DNA of 64,000 bases, taken from positions 3,534,001-3,598,000 of the forward strand of contig NC_057316.1 of assembly GCF_000687475.1 (NCBI RefSeq), written 5' to 3'. Shown in pieces: positions 44,741 through 56,185 of the stretch. The stretch is from Ustilaginoidea virens (taxonomy: Eukaryota > Ascomycota > Sordariomycetes > Hypocreales > Clavicipitaceae). The notes beneath the pieces were generated by a model. It was not told the origin of the DNA. It did no database searches and saw nothing but the letters and a program-made list of their open reading frames with translations. Position numbers and translations under genes: made by a program. Each line of letters begins with the position of its first letter. Within the stretch, counting starts at the first letter, position 1.

Positions 44741-46243
44741 TTACTTGCGTATTACTTTTAGTAGAGGGGCGATTCTCGTCTTCTTGCTCAGTCCGACCCT
44801 GTAGATCGCCCGGCCCAAAGTCTTGCTAGCTTTGTCTTTACCGTGGCCAAGCACAGGAATTTCAGTGCTCGACGAGCTCGGCGCTTCCAGCATTCGGCTG
44901 GCCGCTGTGGGCCTTTCCTCGGCAGCTGCAGCGGCAGGCATTGTATCCCGTGCGGGTAGCAGCAGCATTGCATTCGAACCGTTGACCTCCTCTTGTTGCT
45001 CATTCGACGGTGCTGGTGGGGTTGAATCTCGAATTCGCGGTGCGGTCTCTTCGTCATCCGCTGCATCAACCCTGCCTTCTTTCCCTTCGTCCGACTTTTT
45101 CGGCCTCCCTCTTTTTCTCTTTGCTTTGGAGTCGATAGTCTCCCCCTCCTTTGACGAATTTGAGTTGCCGGTCTTCTTAGGACGCCCCCTGGGTCTCTTT
45201 GTCTCAGACAGAGCCGGCTTCGTTTGCGTTTCCACGTCAGCATCTTTTCCGCCCTCTATTCCTCCAGCTCCATTATCATCGCTTTGCACCGGGCAATTAC
45301 CGTCTCCTGCAGTTCTCGGAATTTGCTGAGCAGCTTCACCACCCCGCAACTCATGTTTCGTATTCAGGCATGGTGGCAGGGATAAATTGGAACTGGGCGC
45401 CGGAGATGGACTCTGCTTCGAGAGCTTTGACTTCCGAGAGTTGGCTAAGCCGGGTGAGGTTGTCTCAATGGATAGAGCAGAATCAGGACGAGCTTTGCTT
45501 ATGTTTGTTTTTGCCTCGCCAGATCTGATGCTGATATTACGCCGCGGTGGTGGTTGTGCTGGGGAGCCGTGCAGGCCAGGCTGGACTGCTGAATGATGCT
45601 CCTTTTGGCTGTCCGACCTGTTTGTTGGAGACGGCCCCATAACGGATGCATCATCCTCAAAAGGAAGAGTAGAAACCATGTCGTCAGAGGGTGGTTCCAT
45701 ACAAAGGGCGGCTTGCCCCCTCCTTGTCGCGCCTTGAGTCATACCCCGGCCCCAGAAACTGGGCTCATCTTCCTGACTTTGGTATCCTATATCCTCAAGT
45801 CGTCGGCGCACGCCCCGGGTAATCTTGGTTGTGGTATAGCTGCTATCCAGTCTCCTGAGGCGCTTAGGCTTTGCCATTTCCGGGCTACTTGGAACATCCC
45901 ACGGACTCTTGTCGGCCCTCGTTACCGACTCTCGTTTCGTTGTTCGGACAAATCCCTCGTCAAACGATATGGCCTCTGCAGCCTCAGCTTCCTCCGGCAA
46001 GTTTCTCTTCAGCGCAATTGCAGCAATCCCCTCCTGCTTGGCCGCATCGTTTTGGTCTTCGAATATACCATTGAAAAAGCCGGGGCTCGTTGACATTGAC
46101 GTTGACGGATGAGTGATGTTTTCAGATGGCACCTGAGCTTCGACGTCTTCATTTGGCGGTGACGGGCATGCCGAGGGATCAGACAGGGGAGAGCCTGCTT
46201 CAGATTCGTCTCCGTCAGAGTCTGCAATCACCGCTGGCGCCAT
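44741..46243 (-). CDS. AT-hook DNA-binding protein
   Basis: Intronless, 500 residues from the ATG at 46243 (MAPAVIADSDGDESE); an ATG four codons upstream is weaker in context. Largely disordered, acidic at the N-terminus and Ser/Pro-rich. Two AT-hooks, KRPRGRPKK and KRKRGRPKK, lie about 30 residues apart near residues 350-385 and should bind the minor groove of AT-rich DNA. The last residues (YRVGLSKKTRIAPLLKVIRK) form a basic, probably helical segment that looks conserved-like, and WDVPSSPE and RRLEDIGYQS are further short motifs. No catalytic domain. The role could be chromatin- or chromosome-associated; I do not assign a name. Confidence 0.8.
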   Translation of the reverse strand: MAPAVIADSDGDESEAGSPLSDPSACPSPPNEDVEAQVPSENITHPSTSMSTSPGFFNGIFEDQNDAAKQEGIAAIALKRNLPEEAEAAEAISFDEGFVRTTKRESVTRADKSPWDVPSSPEMAKPKRLRRLDSSYTTTKITRGVRRRLEDIGYQSQEDEPSFWGRGMTQGATRRGQAALCMEPPSDDMVSTLPFEDDASVMGPSPTNRSDSQKEHHSAVQPGLHGSPAQPPPRRNISIRSGEAKTNISKARPDSALSIETTSPGLANSRKSKLSKQSPSPAPSSNLSLPPCLNTKHELRGGEAAQQIPRTAGDGNCPVQSDDNGAGGIEGGKDADVETQTKPALSETKRPRGRPKKTGNSNSSKEGETIDSKAKRKRGRPKKSDEGKEGRVDAADDEETAPRIRDSTPPAPSNEQQEEVNGSNAMLLLPARDTMPAAAAAEERPTAASRMLEAPSSSSTEIPVLGHGKDKASKTLGRAIYRVGLSKKTRIAPLLKVIRK

Positions 46244-47034
46244 GCTCTTATACATATAGAGGACTCGTGCTTATTTTCGTTCTATGTGTCTGGAAAATGT
46301 CGTTTCGTATCTGCTGTCAAGGTCAAATTCATACGCGTTCAAGGACAACAGCCAGGTGACGCGTGCGCACGTGACACATCAAACGACAACCGCAAGCGGG
46401 TCACAAGAGAGATTCAGCCAGTTTGACATTATTTGGGAGGAGATACGCCTCAGTCAAGAGAAAATCAGTCGTCAAGAAAGACATGCTACTGTTGAGTCAC
46501 CTTTTGCAATAGACTCTCAATTTGCCCATAGATTGAATTGAATATTTTTTATCACCTTTGACAGCTAATTGTCACCAGATCTCAAGGGAAACACGAGAGC
46601 AAAGGGCTCTGTGGTCAGCCTGTTAGCCCACAGCTATTCACAAAACGCCATCATATTGTCAAAGTTAGGCAATTGAAATCAGTATTCCATTCTATTTCTT
46701 GGACATTGTCCGTAAATCAATCACCCCCACGTGAATCGATGCTCAATGCATCTAATGTTGAATGCTCGCCAAAAACCGCCCACCTAAAACATTTTCTTTG
46801 CCCTTAGTTTTTTTTACAAACTTTTCGGGATGCAGTCAAAAACACATCATTTTATCGCACCCCGTCCCATAAACGCCGATGTTGAGATCGTATCCGGCTC
46901 ATTCTCAATTATAAAAACAAAAGAAATTCGTCACTAGGAGAAAACCCCGTCCAAACCATTGAGAACAGAACCATGTTCATACTCGCCTTGTCATACCCAC
47001 CCGTGATGGCAAGTGAGATACCGTGATGAGTACA
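46244..47034. other. AT-richer spacer between AT-hook gene and MET6
   Basis: By eye this stretch, especially 46,490-46,960, is richer in A and T than other spacers here. It should contain the AT-hook gene promoter and the MET6 3' end. No gene seen. Confidence 0.45.
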
Positions 47035-49474
47035 TCACTTGGCGTACTTGGTGCGGTAATATTTGGCGCCATTGACCATGTTGACCAGAGCCTCCTTGGT
47101 CTCCTTCCACTGACGGGTCTTCAGGCCGCAGTCAGGGTCAATCCACAGCTGCTCAGGCTTGAGGAATTGAAGCATCTCCTCGATGCGATCACGGATCTCC
47201 TGCTCGCTGGGGACGCGAGGGGAGTGAATGTCGTAGACGCCAGGCCCGATGTGTCGGGGGTAGGCAGAGTCAACAAAGACACGGAGGAGCTTGGCATCAG
47301 ACTTGCTGTTCTCGATCGACAGAACATCGGCGTCGAGGGCGGCAATCGCATGGAAGAAGTCTTGGAACTCAGAGTAGCAGAAGTGAGAGTGAATCTGAGT
47401 AGCGTCCTCGACGCCAGCGGTGGACAGCTTGAAAGCGTCCACGGCCCATTTGAGATAGGCATCACGCTCCTTGCCGGAACGAAGAGGAAGACCCTCACGC
47501 AGGGCAGGCTCATCAACCTGAATGACGTCAACACCAGCTTTCTCCAGGTCCACAACCTCGTCACGGAGGGCGAGGGCAAGCTGCTGAGCCTGAACGGACT
47601 GGTGAACATCGTCACGAGGGAAGGACCATCGCAAGCAAGTGACGGGGCCAGTGAGCATACCCTTCATGGGCTTGCTAGAGACGGAGACAGCGTATTTGGA
47701 CTCCTTGACAGTCATGGGAGCAGGCCGGGAGATGTCTCCTACAATGATGGGGGGTCGTACGCAGCGAGAACCGTAACTCTGGACCCAGGCATGGGTGGTG
47801 AAAGCGTAGCCGTTCAGACGCTCGCCAAAGTACTGGACCATGTCGTTACGCTCGGGCTCGCCGTGGACGAAGACGTCGAGGCCAAGCTCCTCCTGAATCT
47901 TGACATTCTGCTTAATCTCCTCCTCAATAAACTTGTCGTATTGCTCCTCGCTGATCTCACCCTTGGTGAACTTGTTTCGCTGTACACGAATCTCAGAAGT
48001 CTGGGGGAATGATCCAATGGTGGTGGTGGGAAACAAAGGCAGGTTGAGCTTCTTCTGTTGGGCAGCGATACGAGTAGGGAACTCAGACTGACGGTCGTGG
48101 TCCTTCTGAGTGACCTTGGACTGACGGTCCTTGACCTTGGGATCATTTGTGCGTGAAGAGGTTGCGCGAGCTTGCAGGGACTTGGCGTTAGCCTCGAGCT
48201 GCCCACGGACGGAGGCAGGACCCTCGGTGACAGCTTTGGCAATGACGGCAATTTCAACAGCCTTCTCGGAGGCAAAAGAAAACCAGTCAGCAACCTCGGG
48301 GTCCAGCTTCTTCTCACTGGCAAGAGTGTGGGGAGTGTGGAGGAGAGAGCTGGAGGTAGCAACAATCACACGCTCCTTGCCAAGCTTCTGAATAGCGGTT
48401 TCCACGGTCTCAATAGCACGCTTGAAGTTGGTCTTCCAGATGTTACGGCCATCGACGACACCGGCAGACAGTATCGTCTTGGAACCGAGAGCTCCGGCAA
48501 CGGTCTCGAGCTGCTCAGGATTGCGGACAAGGTCGACGTGGACGGCATAGATGTCCTTGGGAAGAAGATCCAGGTTGTGGACAATGTCACCGAAGTATGT
48601 GGTGAAGACAAGCTTGGGGATCTTGTCGCCTAGGCTAGCAAATTTCTCGTATGCAGGCTTAAAGGCAGCCTTGGTCTTGGCAGGGAGGTCGAAGACGAGA
48701 GTGGGTTCGTCTATCTGGACAGATTCGGCACCAGCCTCCTTGAGCTTCGTGAGAAGCTGCTCGTAGACGGGAAGGAGCTTGTTAAGCAGGTCGATAGGGT
48801 CTACTGACTGGCCACGGTCGGCTTTGCCGAGGTGGAGGAAGCTGACGGGTCCAACTAGGACGGGGCGAGTGTTGATACCAGCCTCCTTGGCCTCATTGAA
48901 GTCGTTCACAGCCTTGGGACTGTCGACCAGCTTGAAGGCCTGGTTATCTTGTAGAGTGGGCTTGACGTAGTGGTAGTTTGAGTCGAACCACTTGACCATT
49001 TCCAGGCTGGGAACATCAATGCCCCCCTTTTGGTGGCCACGACCCATGGCAAAGTACTGGTCAACAGCATCCAAGCCGTCCTTGGTGTAGCGTTCGGGAA
49101 CAGCCTAGGCGTCTCAATTTAGTTGTGCCCTCGACAAGATGCGCAGCAATGTGGGTTACTTACTCCAAAGTCTTGAATATGGTGCAAGACCTGATCGTAC
49201 AGGGCGAAATCATTGCTGGGAATTATGTCGACTCCGGCATCCTTTTGAATTTTCCAGTGGGCAAGACGCAGGCGCTTGGCCTCCGCAAGGAGATCAGCTT
49301 GAGAGATCTTGCCACTCCAGTCTAGAATCGCATACAATGGTTAGACAATTTCCTTCAATTCGTTCAGTTTCTAGAGTGGATAATTGTTTGCCATTACTCA
49401 CAAGCTTCGGTGGCCTTCTTCAAGTCGCGGTTAACTCCCATGCGAGGGAAGCCGAGAATGGCGGATTGAACCAT
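47035..49474 (-). CDS. Cobalamin-independent methionine synthase (Met6/MetE)
   Basis: Three exons on the minus strand: 49402-49474, 49164-49321 and 47035-49104; 766 residues, the usual family length. It transfers a methyl group from 5-methyltetrahydropteroyl-triglutamate to homocysteine. Exon 1 gives MVQSAILGFPRMGVNRDLKK, the folate-binding N-terminus. In the C-terminal half the zinc site is visible as HSHFC (about residues 649-653) and DPDCGLKTR (cysteine near 736), with FPTTTIGSFPQT and GMLTGPVTCLRWSFPRDD as further landmarks. The plus-strand 329-codon frame opposite the gene end is a shadow of strong codon bias, which fits high expression. Introns are 80 and 59 bases, both near the 5' end. 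Confidence 0.96.
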
Positions 49475-51891
49475 TTTGAGAATCGGCTCCTAGGGCAAGC
49501 GATGTGTAGGAGTGCGATGAAAAGAAATAAAAGGACTACGTCAGGTAGGAAGTCGAGTGATGGGTTAGCAAACACCAGACTGGAATTGGGCGGGTTTGAT
49601 GATGGATAGGATGGTGACAGTGGGAGATGGTTTCCCAAAGACAGGGTTCCATACCAGATGATGTAGAGCCTCGTATGTCGCAGTGAATCGATCGGCAGGA
49701 GACGATCCTCTGTGAGATGGTGGATGAAAGAGAGGAAGAGGAGAAGGAGGAAATCGTAGAAGTGAAGAGGGGAAGAGGGATTGAAAAGTTGAAGAGCGAG
49801 AGGGGCAAAAATTCAAGGGGAGACCAAGGGAGTCGTGGTAGCGGGGAAGGGGCCCAGCCAGCACCAGCACCGCCAAAGCGGGGGAGGGTCAATCTTCTGA
49901 AGATCAATGAGAAGAAGGCAGCAGGGGGGGGGAGCCGCCTGGAAGCAAGGGGCTGGGGTAGGGTCTGGTACGTAGAGTACAGAGTAGAGGATGGCTGATT
50001 TCACGGCAGACCTCCCACAAAGCATCAAGTCTTGTCAGATGGCCTTTTCCTTTTTTTTTTTTTGTCCTTTTTTTCCTTTTTTTCCTTTTTTCCCTTTTTT
50101 TTTGTTGTTGCTCGCTCTCCAGAGTCCGTACGGAGTACACTGGGTTGCAGTCAGTCAGTCCAGTCAGCTTGCGCCACAGAAACACGAAACAAGCAAAAGC
50201 TAAAATGGAGGCTAGTGCCAACCTGCGTCCGTCCCCTGGAGCAAGTGCCCCTCCAAGCATTGACCCAGTCGACTGACCCCTCAAAAGCCGTGCCAGTGCC
50301 CCTCTGCTCAGTGCTGGTTGCTGTGAGGTGACGGTCTCAATGCTTACCAGCCGTGCTACTCTGTGCAGAGGCAAATTGCGCCATCGGGGCCTTTCCAGTC
50401 GTGCGATTGGCTCGTCACCCATTTTCTCGCTTTGCATTTAAGCCCTTGAACTCCGCCTCGGAGCATGTGTTAAGCCAGGCACTTATAGGATCCGGGGTCC
50501 GGAGTTTCTTATCGGTTGAGTGGCAGTCTACGGAGTAGGGACTCAGGAACCCCGTCAGAAGTACCAACTCGGAGGTGAGTTATGTCCGATTATTGAGGCG
50601 TCACAGGCTCTCTCAGCCAAACACTATTCGGGGATCACCATCCAATCCAAGCTCTGGTACAACCAAGAGAAAAGCCAGAATTTATTCTCGACTCGCCTGC
50701 GCCTGATCAAAAATGTCGGAAATATTTGGTTGATATGATATTCATGGAGCACCTCGTAGGCCGTACACTATCAAGGACTAGTATACCTGGTACTCCTTAG
50801 GCTTACTGTCCGTATGACGACCCAATTGCAGTCCAGTACGACAGAAGGCATTCATTGTCGGTGAAACCCGGAGACTCTGCTTTGGTGATACTGACTTCCT
50901 GATTATGCTCACTTGCGTTGATTGGCTTGGACTACCTACCAGGCAAGTGCCTACCCACCTACACTCCTACCTCCTACTTCCTAATAAAATGGCTCCTGGG
51001 GTAGTTTTGTCCAACTTGCACTAACACGTCCTCCGTAGCGGGAGCGAGCTTACCCTAGGTGAGGGGCAAGGCCCACTTTCGGAGCTGCAAGGCTGGTACG
51101 GTGGTACCTCAGCCCCACCAGATAGAGGAGAAATCCAAAACAGCACAAAGTAGAACTCGAAAGTCAAGGAGAAGAATACATAACAAGCTACCTTACCTAA
51201 GGTACCTAAGGTAGGTACCCTATTAAACAACACTTGAAACATATAATCCTTTGATCCGGCTCGGTCAAGTCTCTGCACTTTTTCAAATCACCTAGAAGAT
51301 GGTATAATCAGGCGTGGTTGCCACGGTGTGCTACGTAGCAGTCAAATACTGTGACGACTTCAAGTGATTTCATTCTGACTGGTTGATAATCCTTTCAGGC
51401 ACTCCGTACCTGCTATCTCTTCTTGAGCCCGAGACATCAACCCCCCCCTACCTGGTACGGGAGGTAGGAACATGTACTTAGAAGGCAAGCACAGGTACGC
51501 AAGAGGTAGCTATGCTCAGCACTTGAATGTTGCTTTGGAAATACCTCAACCTCTTGTCCTAGCCACTTGATCACGGAGCTCGTGAGAAGGCTGGGTTTCT
51601 CGGGCCACTCCTTCCGTCACTGGAGGCTCGTGGCATGAGACTTGGGAAGGAACGGTGCCTGGGTGTCGTCTCGAGCAGCCTCAGTGCTCCTTCTCGAGAC
51701 CAAACCTTCCCATGTCTGCTTCGGAAGTCTGTTCACGCATGCAATGCCAGCCCAGGTGTTTTCGGACTCGACACCACCGGTGCAGAAAAGCTTCGGGATA
51801 TTTGGCAGACGTCTTCAAGCGAGTTTCCCTCCCCGATTCCCACTGGAAGACCATGCGACGTTGCCGTCCCTAGAATGCATGTCCGTTGAAA
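49475..51891. other. Spacer upstream of MET6
   Basis: 2.4 kb without a convincing gene. It includes T runs around 50,050-50,105, a CCGTACGGAGTAC motif (50,124-50,138) and a CCTTACCTAAGGTACCTAAGGTAGG cluster (51,190-51,219). Short frames at 51,635-51,953 overlap the region just before the next gene and could be an upstream exon or uORF of it. Confidence 0.45.
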
Positions 51892-53669
51892 ATGCACGCT
51901 CTGTGGTGCTGCAGTTCTCGCAGTGGGCGACCCTTCAAAAAGTCAGACTTTAGGTTTACTTTGAGAAGTTCACGCGCTGCGCCTGTCGTGGATACTAGCA
52001 ACCCCCAAAATGATGCATCAAGGCTCAAAAGCGAACAGATCTCACCCTTTGAGGGTCCTGTCGAACTGTGTCAATTCCGCGGAGCACACGTCGAAGTAAG
52101 CGACGTCGAGAGCTCCGTCTCAACCCCCGAAACCGGCGTTTTCAACGGAACCAAGGCCAAAATAATAAATCGCTTACCTCTCCAAAAGACGTCTAGACGG
52201 AATTCGAAAGTGTCCATTGGACACAGTGACGAAGAACTGACTAGGCGAGCTGAAGTGAGAAGGCTAAGACAAAAACGGATACAAGACGAGCTCGACAAGG
52301 ACGACGACCATGGCTCCTCGGACAGAAACTCAAACCACAATGTCGGACGGCCTGCTGGTTGGTTTGACATAAGCTGCCCTTGCAATGGGCCTAGAGATAC
52401 GATAGAGTTCACAGTCGAGGACTGTGATGTTGCATCTTTTGCAGCCTCATCAAACGCTTCCTCTCATGCGTACACATCTTCTCGCGAGGAGTGCTGCCCC
52501 TCAGAAGCGTCCTTCATACTTGCTCGCACAGCTCCGTCAAAGACACGATCCGAGGCTAGGAGGAAACAGCCCGTGGTTGGGCAAGTCAAAGGCCCATTGC
52601 GAGAAAGAAGATGCGTGTCTTTGATATCCTTGTCTCAACGTCCGTCAAGTTGTGAACCTAGCTCTTCTCGACTCGACAGGATTCTTGGATCAGACAATGA
52701 CTTCAATATCCGACACGGATCGCACGCATGGGATGATCAGTCTTCTTTGGGAGTCTGGTTAATTGCACAAAGCTTCAAGTCAACTGGAAATTCTATCCGT
52801 CAAGAGCCAACCGACGTTGTGGACGATCTCCCGTTCAGTCAACGTTTGCTGGTGAGAGACAGGTTAAGTGGTGTGGATAGCATCATTGAGTCGTCGTTCT
52901 CTAAGCCAGATCGAGCCCAGGTACCCGGACCCGGTCTCCTCGCGTATGCAGAGAACAGGCAGGAAGGCATACGAGAAGGAGCTCCAACGGAACTGAACCA
53001 TCCCTTGCCGCCCTCCCCCGAAGTTGAGGTAGGAAAGAATGCTCATTCCACACACAAGGCGGAAGAAAATAAAGGGTCTTCAAATTATCCCTCCACTTTG
53101 CCAAGCTTTGATTCAAGTCTAGCTGGGTCTGGAACCAATGGCTATGTTCTCACTCAGCAAGATTTGGATAACCTCGAATTGTCCCCAGTCGTCTGTGGGT
53201 TTTTCGTATCCCACATTTAAAGTTGAAAAGCTGATGGAAGAGCACAGGGAACGCAGATTTGGGCACATGGAAAGGAATGAGGCACTCGGAAGGCAGAAGC
53301 TCGTATACAACGGCCGAGGAACACTTGCAAACCCGCAAACCAGGTGGAAATGGGGGCTCAAAGGCCCCCAAGCCTGACGGCTCCCGAGACACACGCACAG
53401 CACATGACTCGGGTCTGTCTTGCGCCAACACCAGGCGTCGAACATTACCAGATCTCGACAAGCCTCTACCTTGTCTCACCAGATCTGGTGGCCTTGAAAT
53501 GAAACTTGGAAGTCATCTGTGTCTGCCTCCTGAGCGGCCCAAGGGATCAACGCAAGGGACATCCACGCGCACATTACTCAGAGGAAAGATGGAAAAGTCT
53601 TTATCAAAACTCTCGAAAATTAACCCGATTAATAACGATAATGAAACGAGGATTGCAGCCTCGCCGTAA
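51892..53669 (+). CDS. Uncharacterised 574-residue protein
   Basis: Two exons, 51892-53194 and 53248-53669, joined through a 53-base intron (GTGGGT, GCTGAT branch, GCACAG acceptor); the second exon has no useful ATG. The protein is mostly disordered and Ser-rich. The most ordered-looking parts are AKIINRLPLQKTSRRNSKVS followed by a charged helix (SDEELTRRAEVRRLRQKRIQDELDKDDD) near residues 90-140, WDDQSSLGVWLIAQSF in the middle and LTQQDLDNLELSPVV near the junction. No membrane segment or catalytic motif. Function unknown. The start is uncertain: the frame opens slightly upstream without an ATG and a second frame ends nearby, so a 5' exon may be missing. Confidence 0.6.
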
Positions 53670-54245
53670 GACGGGAACCAAAAGTGGCTTAAGTGTTGAT
53701 TGCGTAGTGTCGACAGCGCGTCGCGTTCGGCAGTTGCAGGGATTTCAGTTAAGATACATGGCATAGCATTGCATACGTTTTTATTCGAGATAGGAACGAA
53801 CGTTGGAGGATAATATTGCAATCCGAATCAAAAGATGGAGCCTCATTGTCCGGGGCCTTTGCCATGGATTGCTGCAGATTGACTAGACTTGCATTTGGAG
53901 GCCAAAGGAATCAATCACTTGTACACAGTAGGGAATACGAGTAACCACCCATGTATTTGCGGGAATGCACTACAGACGTTAGATTTCTTCATCCATTGCA
54001 GATTTTCCAAAAGCTACAATCGACTTCTGTTATCGTCTTCATTTTAGGGAAAGCCCCTTATAAACACGGCGGACTCGTAGGACTGCAGGCCAGTTAGCCC
54101 ACGCACACGCAGGGCTGCGAAAAAGGTCAGGGCAGGAAAACCTCTCGGCTCTTCATTTACATTATGCGGGCCAATGCAACAGTTTGAGACTCCCTACTTG
54201 AACTGTTTCCGTAACGCGTATAGACAGGGCGGCAATATTGACACC
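53670..54245. other. Spacer between convergent genes
   Basis: Presumed 3' untranslated sequence of the 574-residue protein gene and of the transporter gene. Nothing else seen. Confidence 0.45.
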
Positions 54246-56185
54246 TTATTTCAGACAGCTACGCTCAAACCTAGCTTCGCGCTCCTTGCAAAATGGCTCT
54301 CGCTCGGCCTTTTGACGCAACTCGTCCTTTCTTTGTCGCAATGCTACGCAGAATTGCGACCGATCCCTCATGGCCTGGCCCTTCCACAAAAACACGAATG
54401 GAATAATGCTCATGGCAGCACTGAGTCCTCCCAGCACGGCACAGGCACCCGAGATGCCCAGTCTGTCGAACATGGGTTTGGTAGCCAGGGTCAAAACGAC
54501 GGCCAGGATCGATCGGGAGGCAGAAGCCGCGGCGTTTGCTGAGGCGGCATAAATTTCGTACGCGTCGGTGAGATAATTCAGTAGAGTCATGAAGATCAGT
54601 TGGAAGCCCATGCCGAACGGTAACCCGGCAAGCATGGGAGCCATGAAGGATATGGAAGGACGCGAAGTGTATCCCAGCCAGAAGAGGGATACGACGAACA
54701 ATGGGCCACCGATCGTGGCTAGCGGAACGCGGCGGTACTCGTCACTCCTTGTCCAAGAGGCGTTTCTGGCAGCTTCTCGGGCGACATAGCTATCCCAGCA
54801 CCAGACGCAGGCCATGGAGAGGCAGGCTCCGGCGCCGATGGGAAGATAGCACAGCCCCGTGACGCCGGGCGATAAGTCGTACTGGCGGAGGAATATGATG
54901 GGGAAGGCTTGGAAAGACATGTAAAAGATTGCGTATACAAAGGCAAGGTACGCGCATGTTGCGGCGACAATGGGTTCGAAGAAGAGCATGCGCAGGGGCC
55001 GGGCGAGCACTTTGCTAACGAGCTGGTAGATATCGACGGCCCCGAGGTCATGGGCAGCAACGGCGTTGGGCGGGTGGCCCTTTTGACGGAGGCTGCGAGC
55101 CCTTTTGCTGAGAAGAACGGGGTGGTAGGTTTCGGGGAGGAAGAGGAGCATTAGAAAAGTAAGACCCGCGTAAATCAGAGCGATCCAGAAAGCCCATCGC
55201 CATCCAATGGTTGGAGATGAAAACCCGGAGACTATTGGGCCGAGAATGGGTCCAAAGACAGTGGTCTAATAGCAGTGTTAGTTCAGTCGAGGAAAAGGAA
55301 GTACGCTACAGGAAGAATAAGAACAAGTTCAAGGAGAACAATTGACACACAAAGTCAAATATGCAAAGGCAGGGGATGGCTGTACAAGTTGCTGAACATA
55401 CCACCAAATATGCCGAATAAGCCTTTCCTCGGGTATGCGCATCGCCGTATATATCGGCCAGAAGACCAGCTGACATGGCAATCGGAGCACTGGCAAAGAC
55501 GCCGCAGCATACGCGGAATCCTAGGAGCCATGACCAGGTCGGGGACAGGGCGCATGCCATAGTAAAGAGTGCAAAAACGGCAAAGGTTGCCGTTGTGAGG
55601 ATTTTGCGACCGTACTGCTCACTCAACGGCGCCCAGATTACTGGACCAAAGACGTAACCGAGGAGAAAGATGGAGATGGGCAAGACTCGTTGCTCTGGAG
55701 ATTTGTAGCCGAATTCGTCAATCATTTGCGGAATTGCCATGCAGGGGATGGCAGAGCCCATGGTTGAGTTTGTGACGAGCAAGCATGTCAAGGTGAAGAT
55801 GTACGTCTTCTTTGCCTGACATGTCGATACTTGTCAGTAGGGCTTGGATAGATCAGGAAGAGGCAGGCTGAGCTCACGAAAGACCAGTTGTGCGGATTCT
55901 CCGGGTCGTCGATTTCCCAGTCGATGACGATGTAGGCTGCATCGCTCGAAGTCGCGGGCTGGATCGCAGCCAGAGGTTCTGAACTCTGTGCCTGGGTGAT
56001 ACAGCTGTTGTCCAGCGACGTTGGGCTGCCACCAGAACATGGGATACTACTCGATCTGCATCCAGCCTCCTTCTCATTTTCTTCTGTAGCTTATTCAGAT
56101 CGCGCGGGGGAAACGGGAAAGAAACCTGCCGGCACCAAAGGGCACAGCGTGACCAGAGTCTTTGCTTACGGTTAGGCGGAACCAT
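54246..56185 (-). CDS. MFS transporter, DHA1 (drug:H+ antiporter)-like
   Basis: Four exons on the minus strand: 56170-56185 (only 16 bases), 55878-56083, 55402-55815 and 54246-55265; 551 residues. The tiny first exon (MVPPN) is joined by a GTAAGC...CTACAG intron and removes an in-frame stop. A hydrophilic N-terminus ends in DWEIDDPENPHNWSF, the hallmark lead-in of fungal DHA1 transporters, followed by about twelve hydrophobic segments. GPVIWAPLSEQYGRK is the motif A loop and LGPIVSGF part of the antiporter motif C. The middle loop carries the usual PETYHPVLLSKRA. The substrate cannot be read from sequence; relatives export drugs, polyamines or toxins. No biosynthetic cluster is nearby. Confidence 0.87.

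Noticed and set aside
47023..48012. 329-codon plus-strand frame opposite MET6
   Set aside because: Exactly antisense to the conserved C-terminal domain of methionine synthase; explained by codon bias.
54174..54542. Plus-strand frame with a hydrophobic start opposite the MFS gene
   Set aside because: Antisense of transmembrane segments also looks hydrophobic; the MFS frame on the minus strand explains it.
54246..56185. Transporter as part of a secondary-metabolite cluster
   Set aside because: Neighbours are prefoldin, CENP-W, an unknown protein and MET6; no synthase, P450 or cluster regulator is visible.
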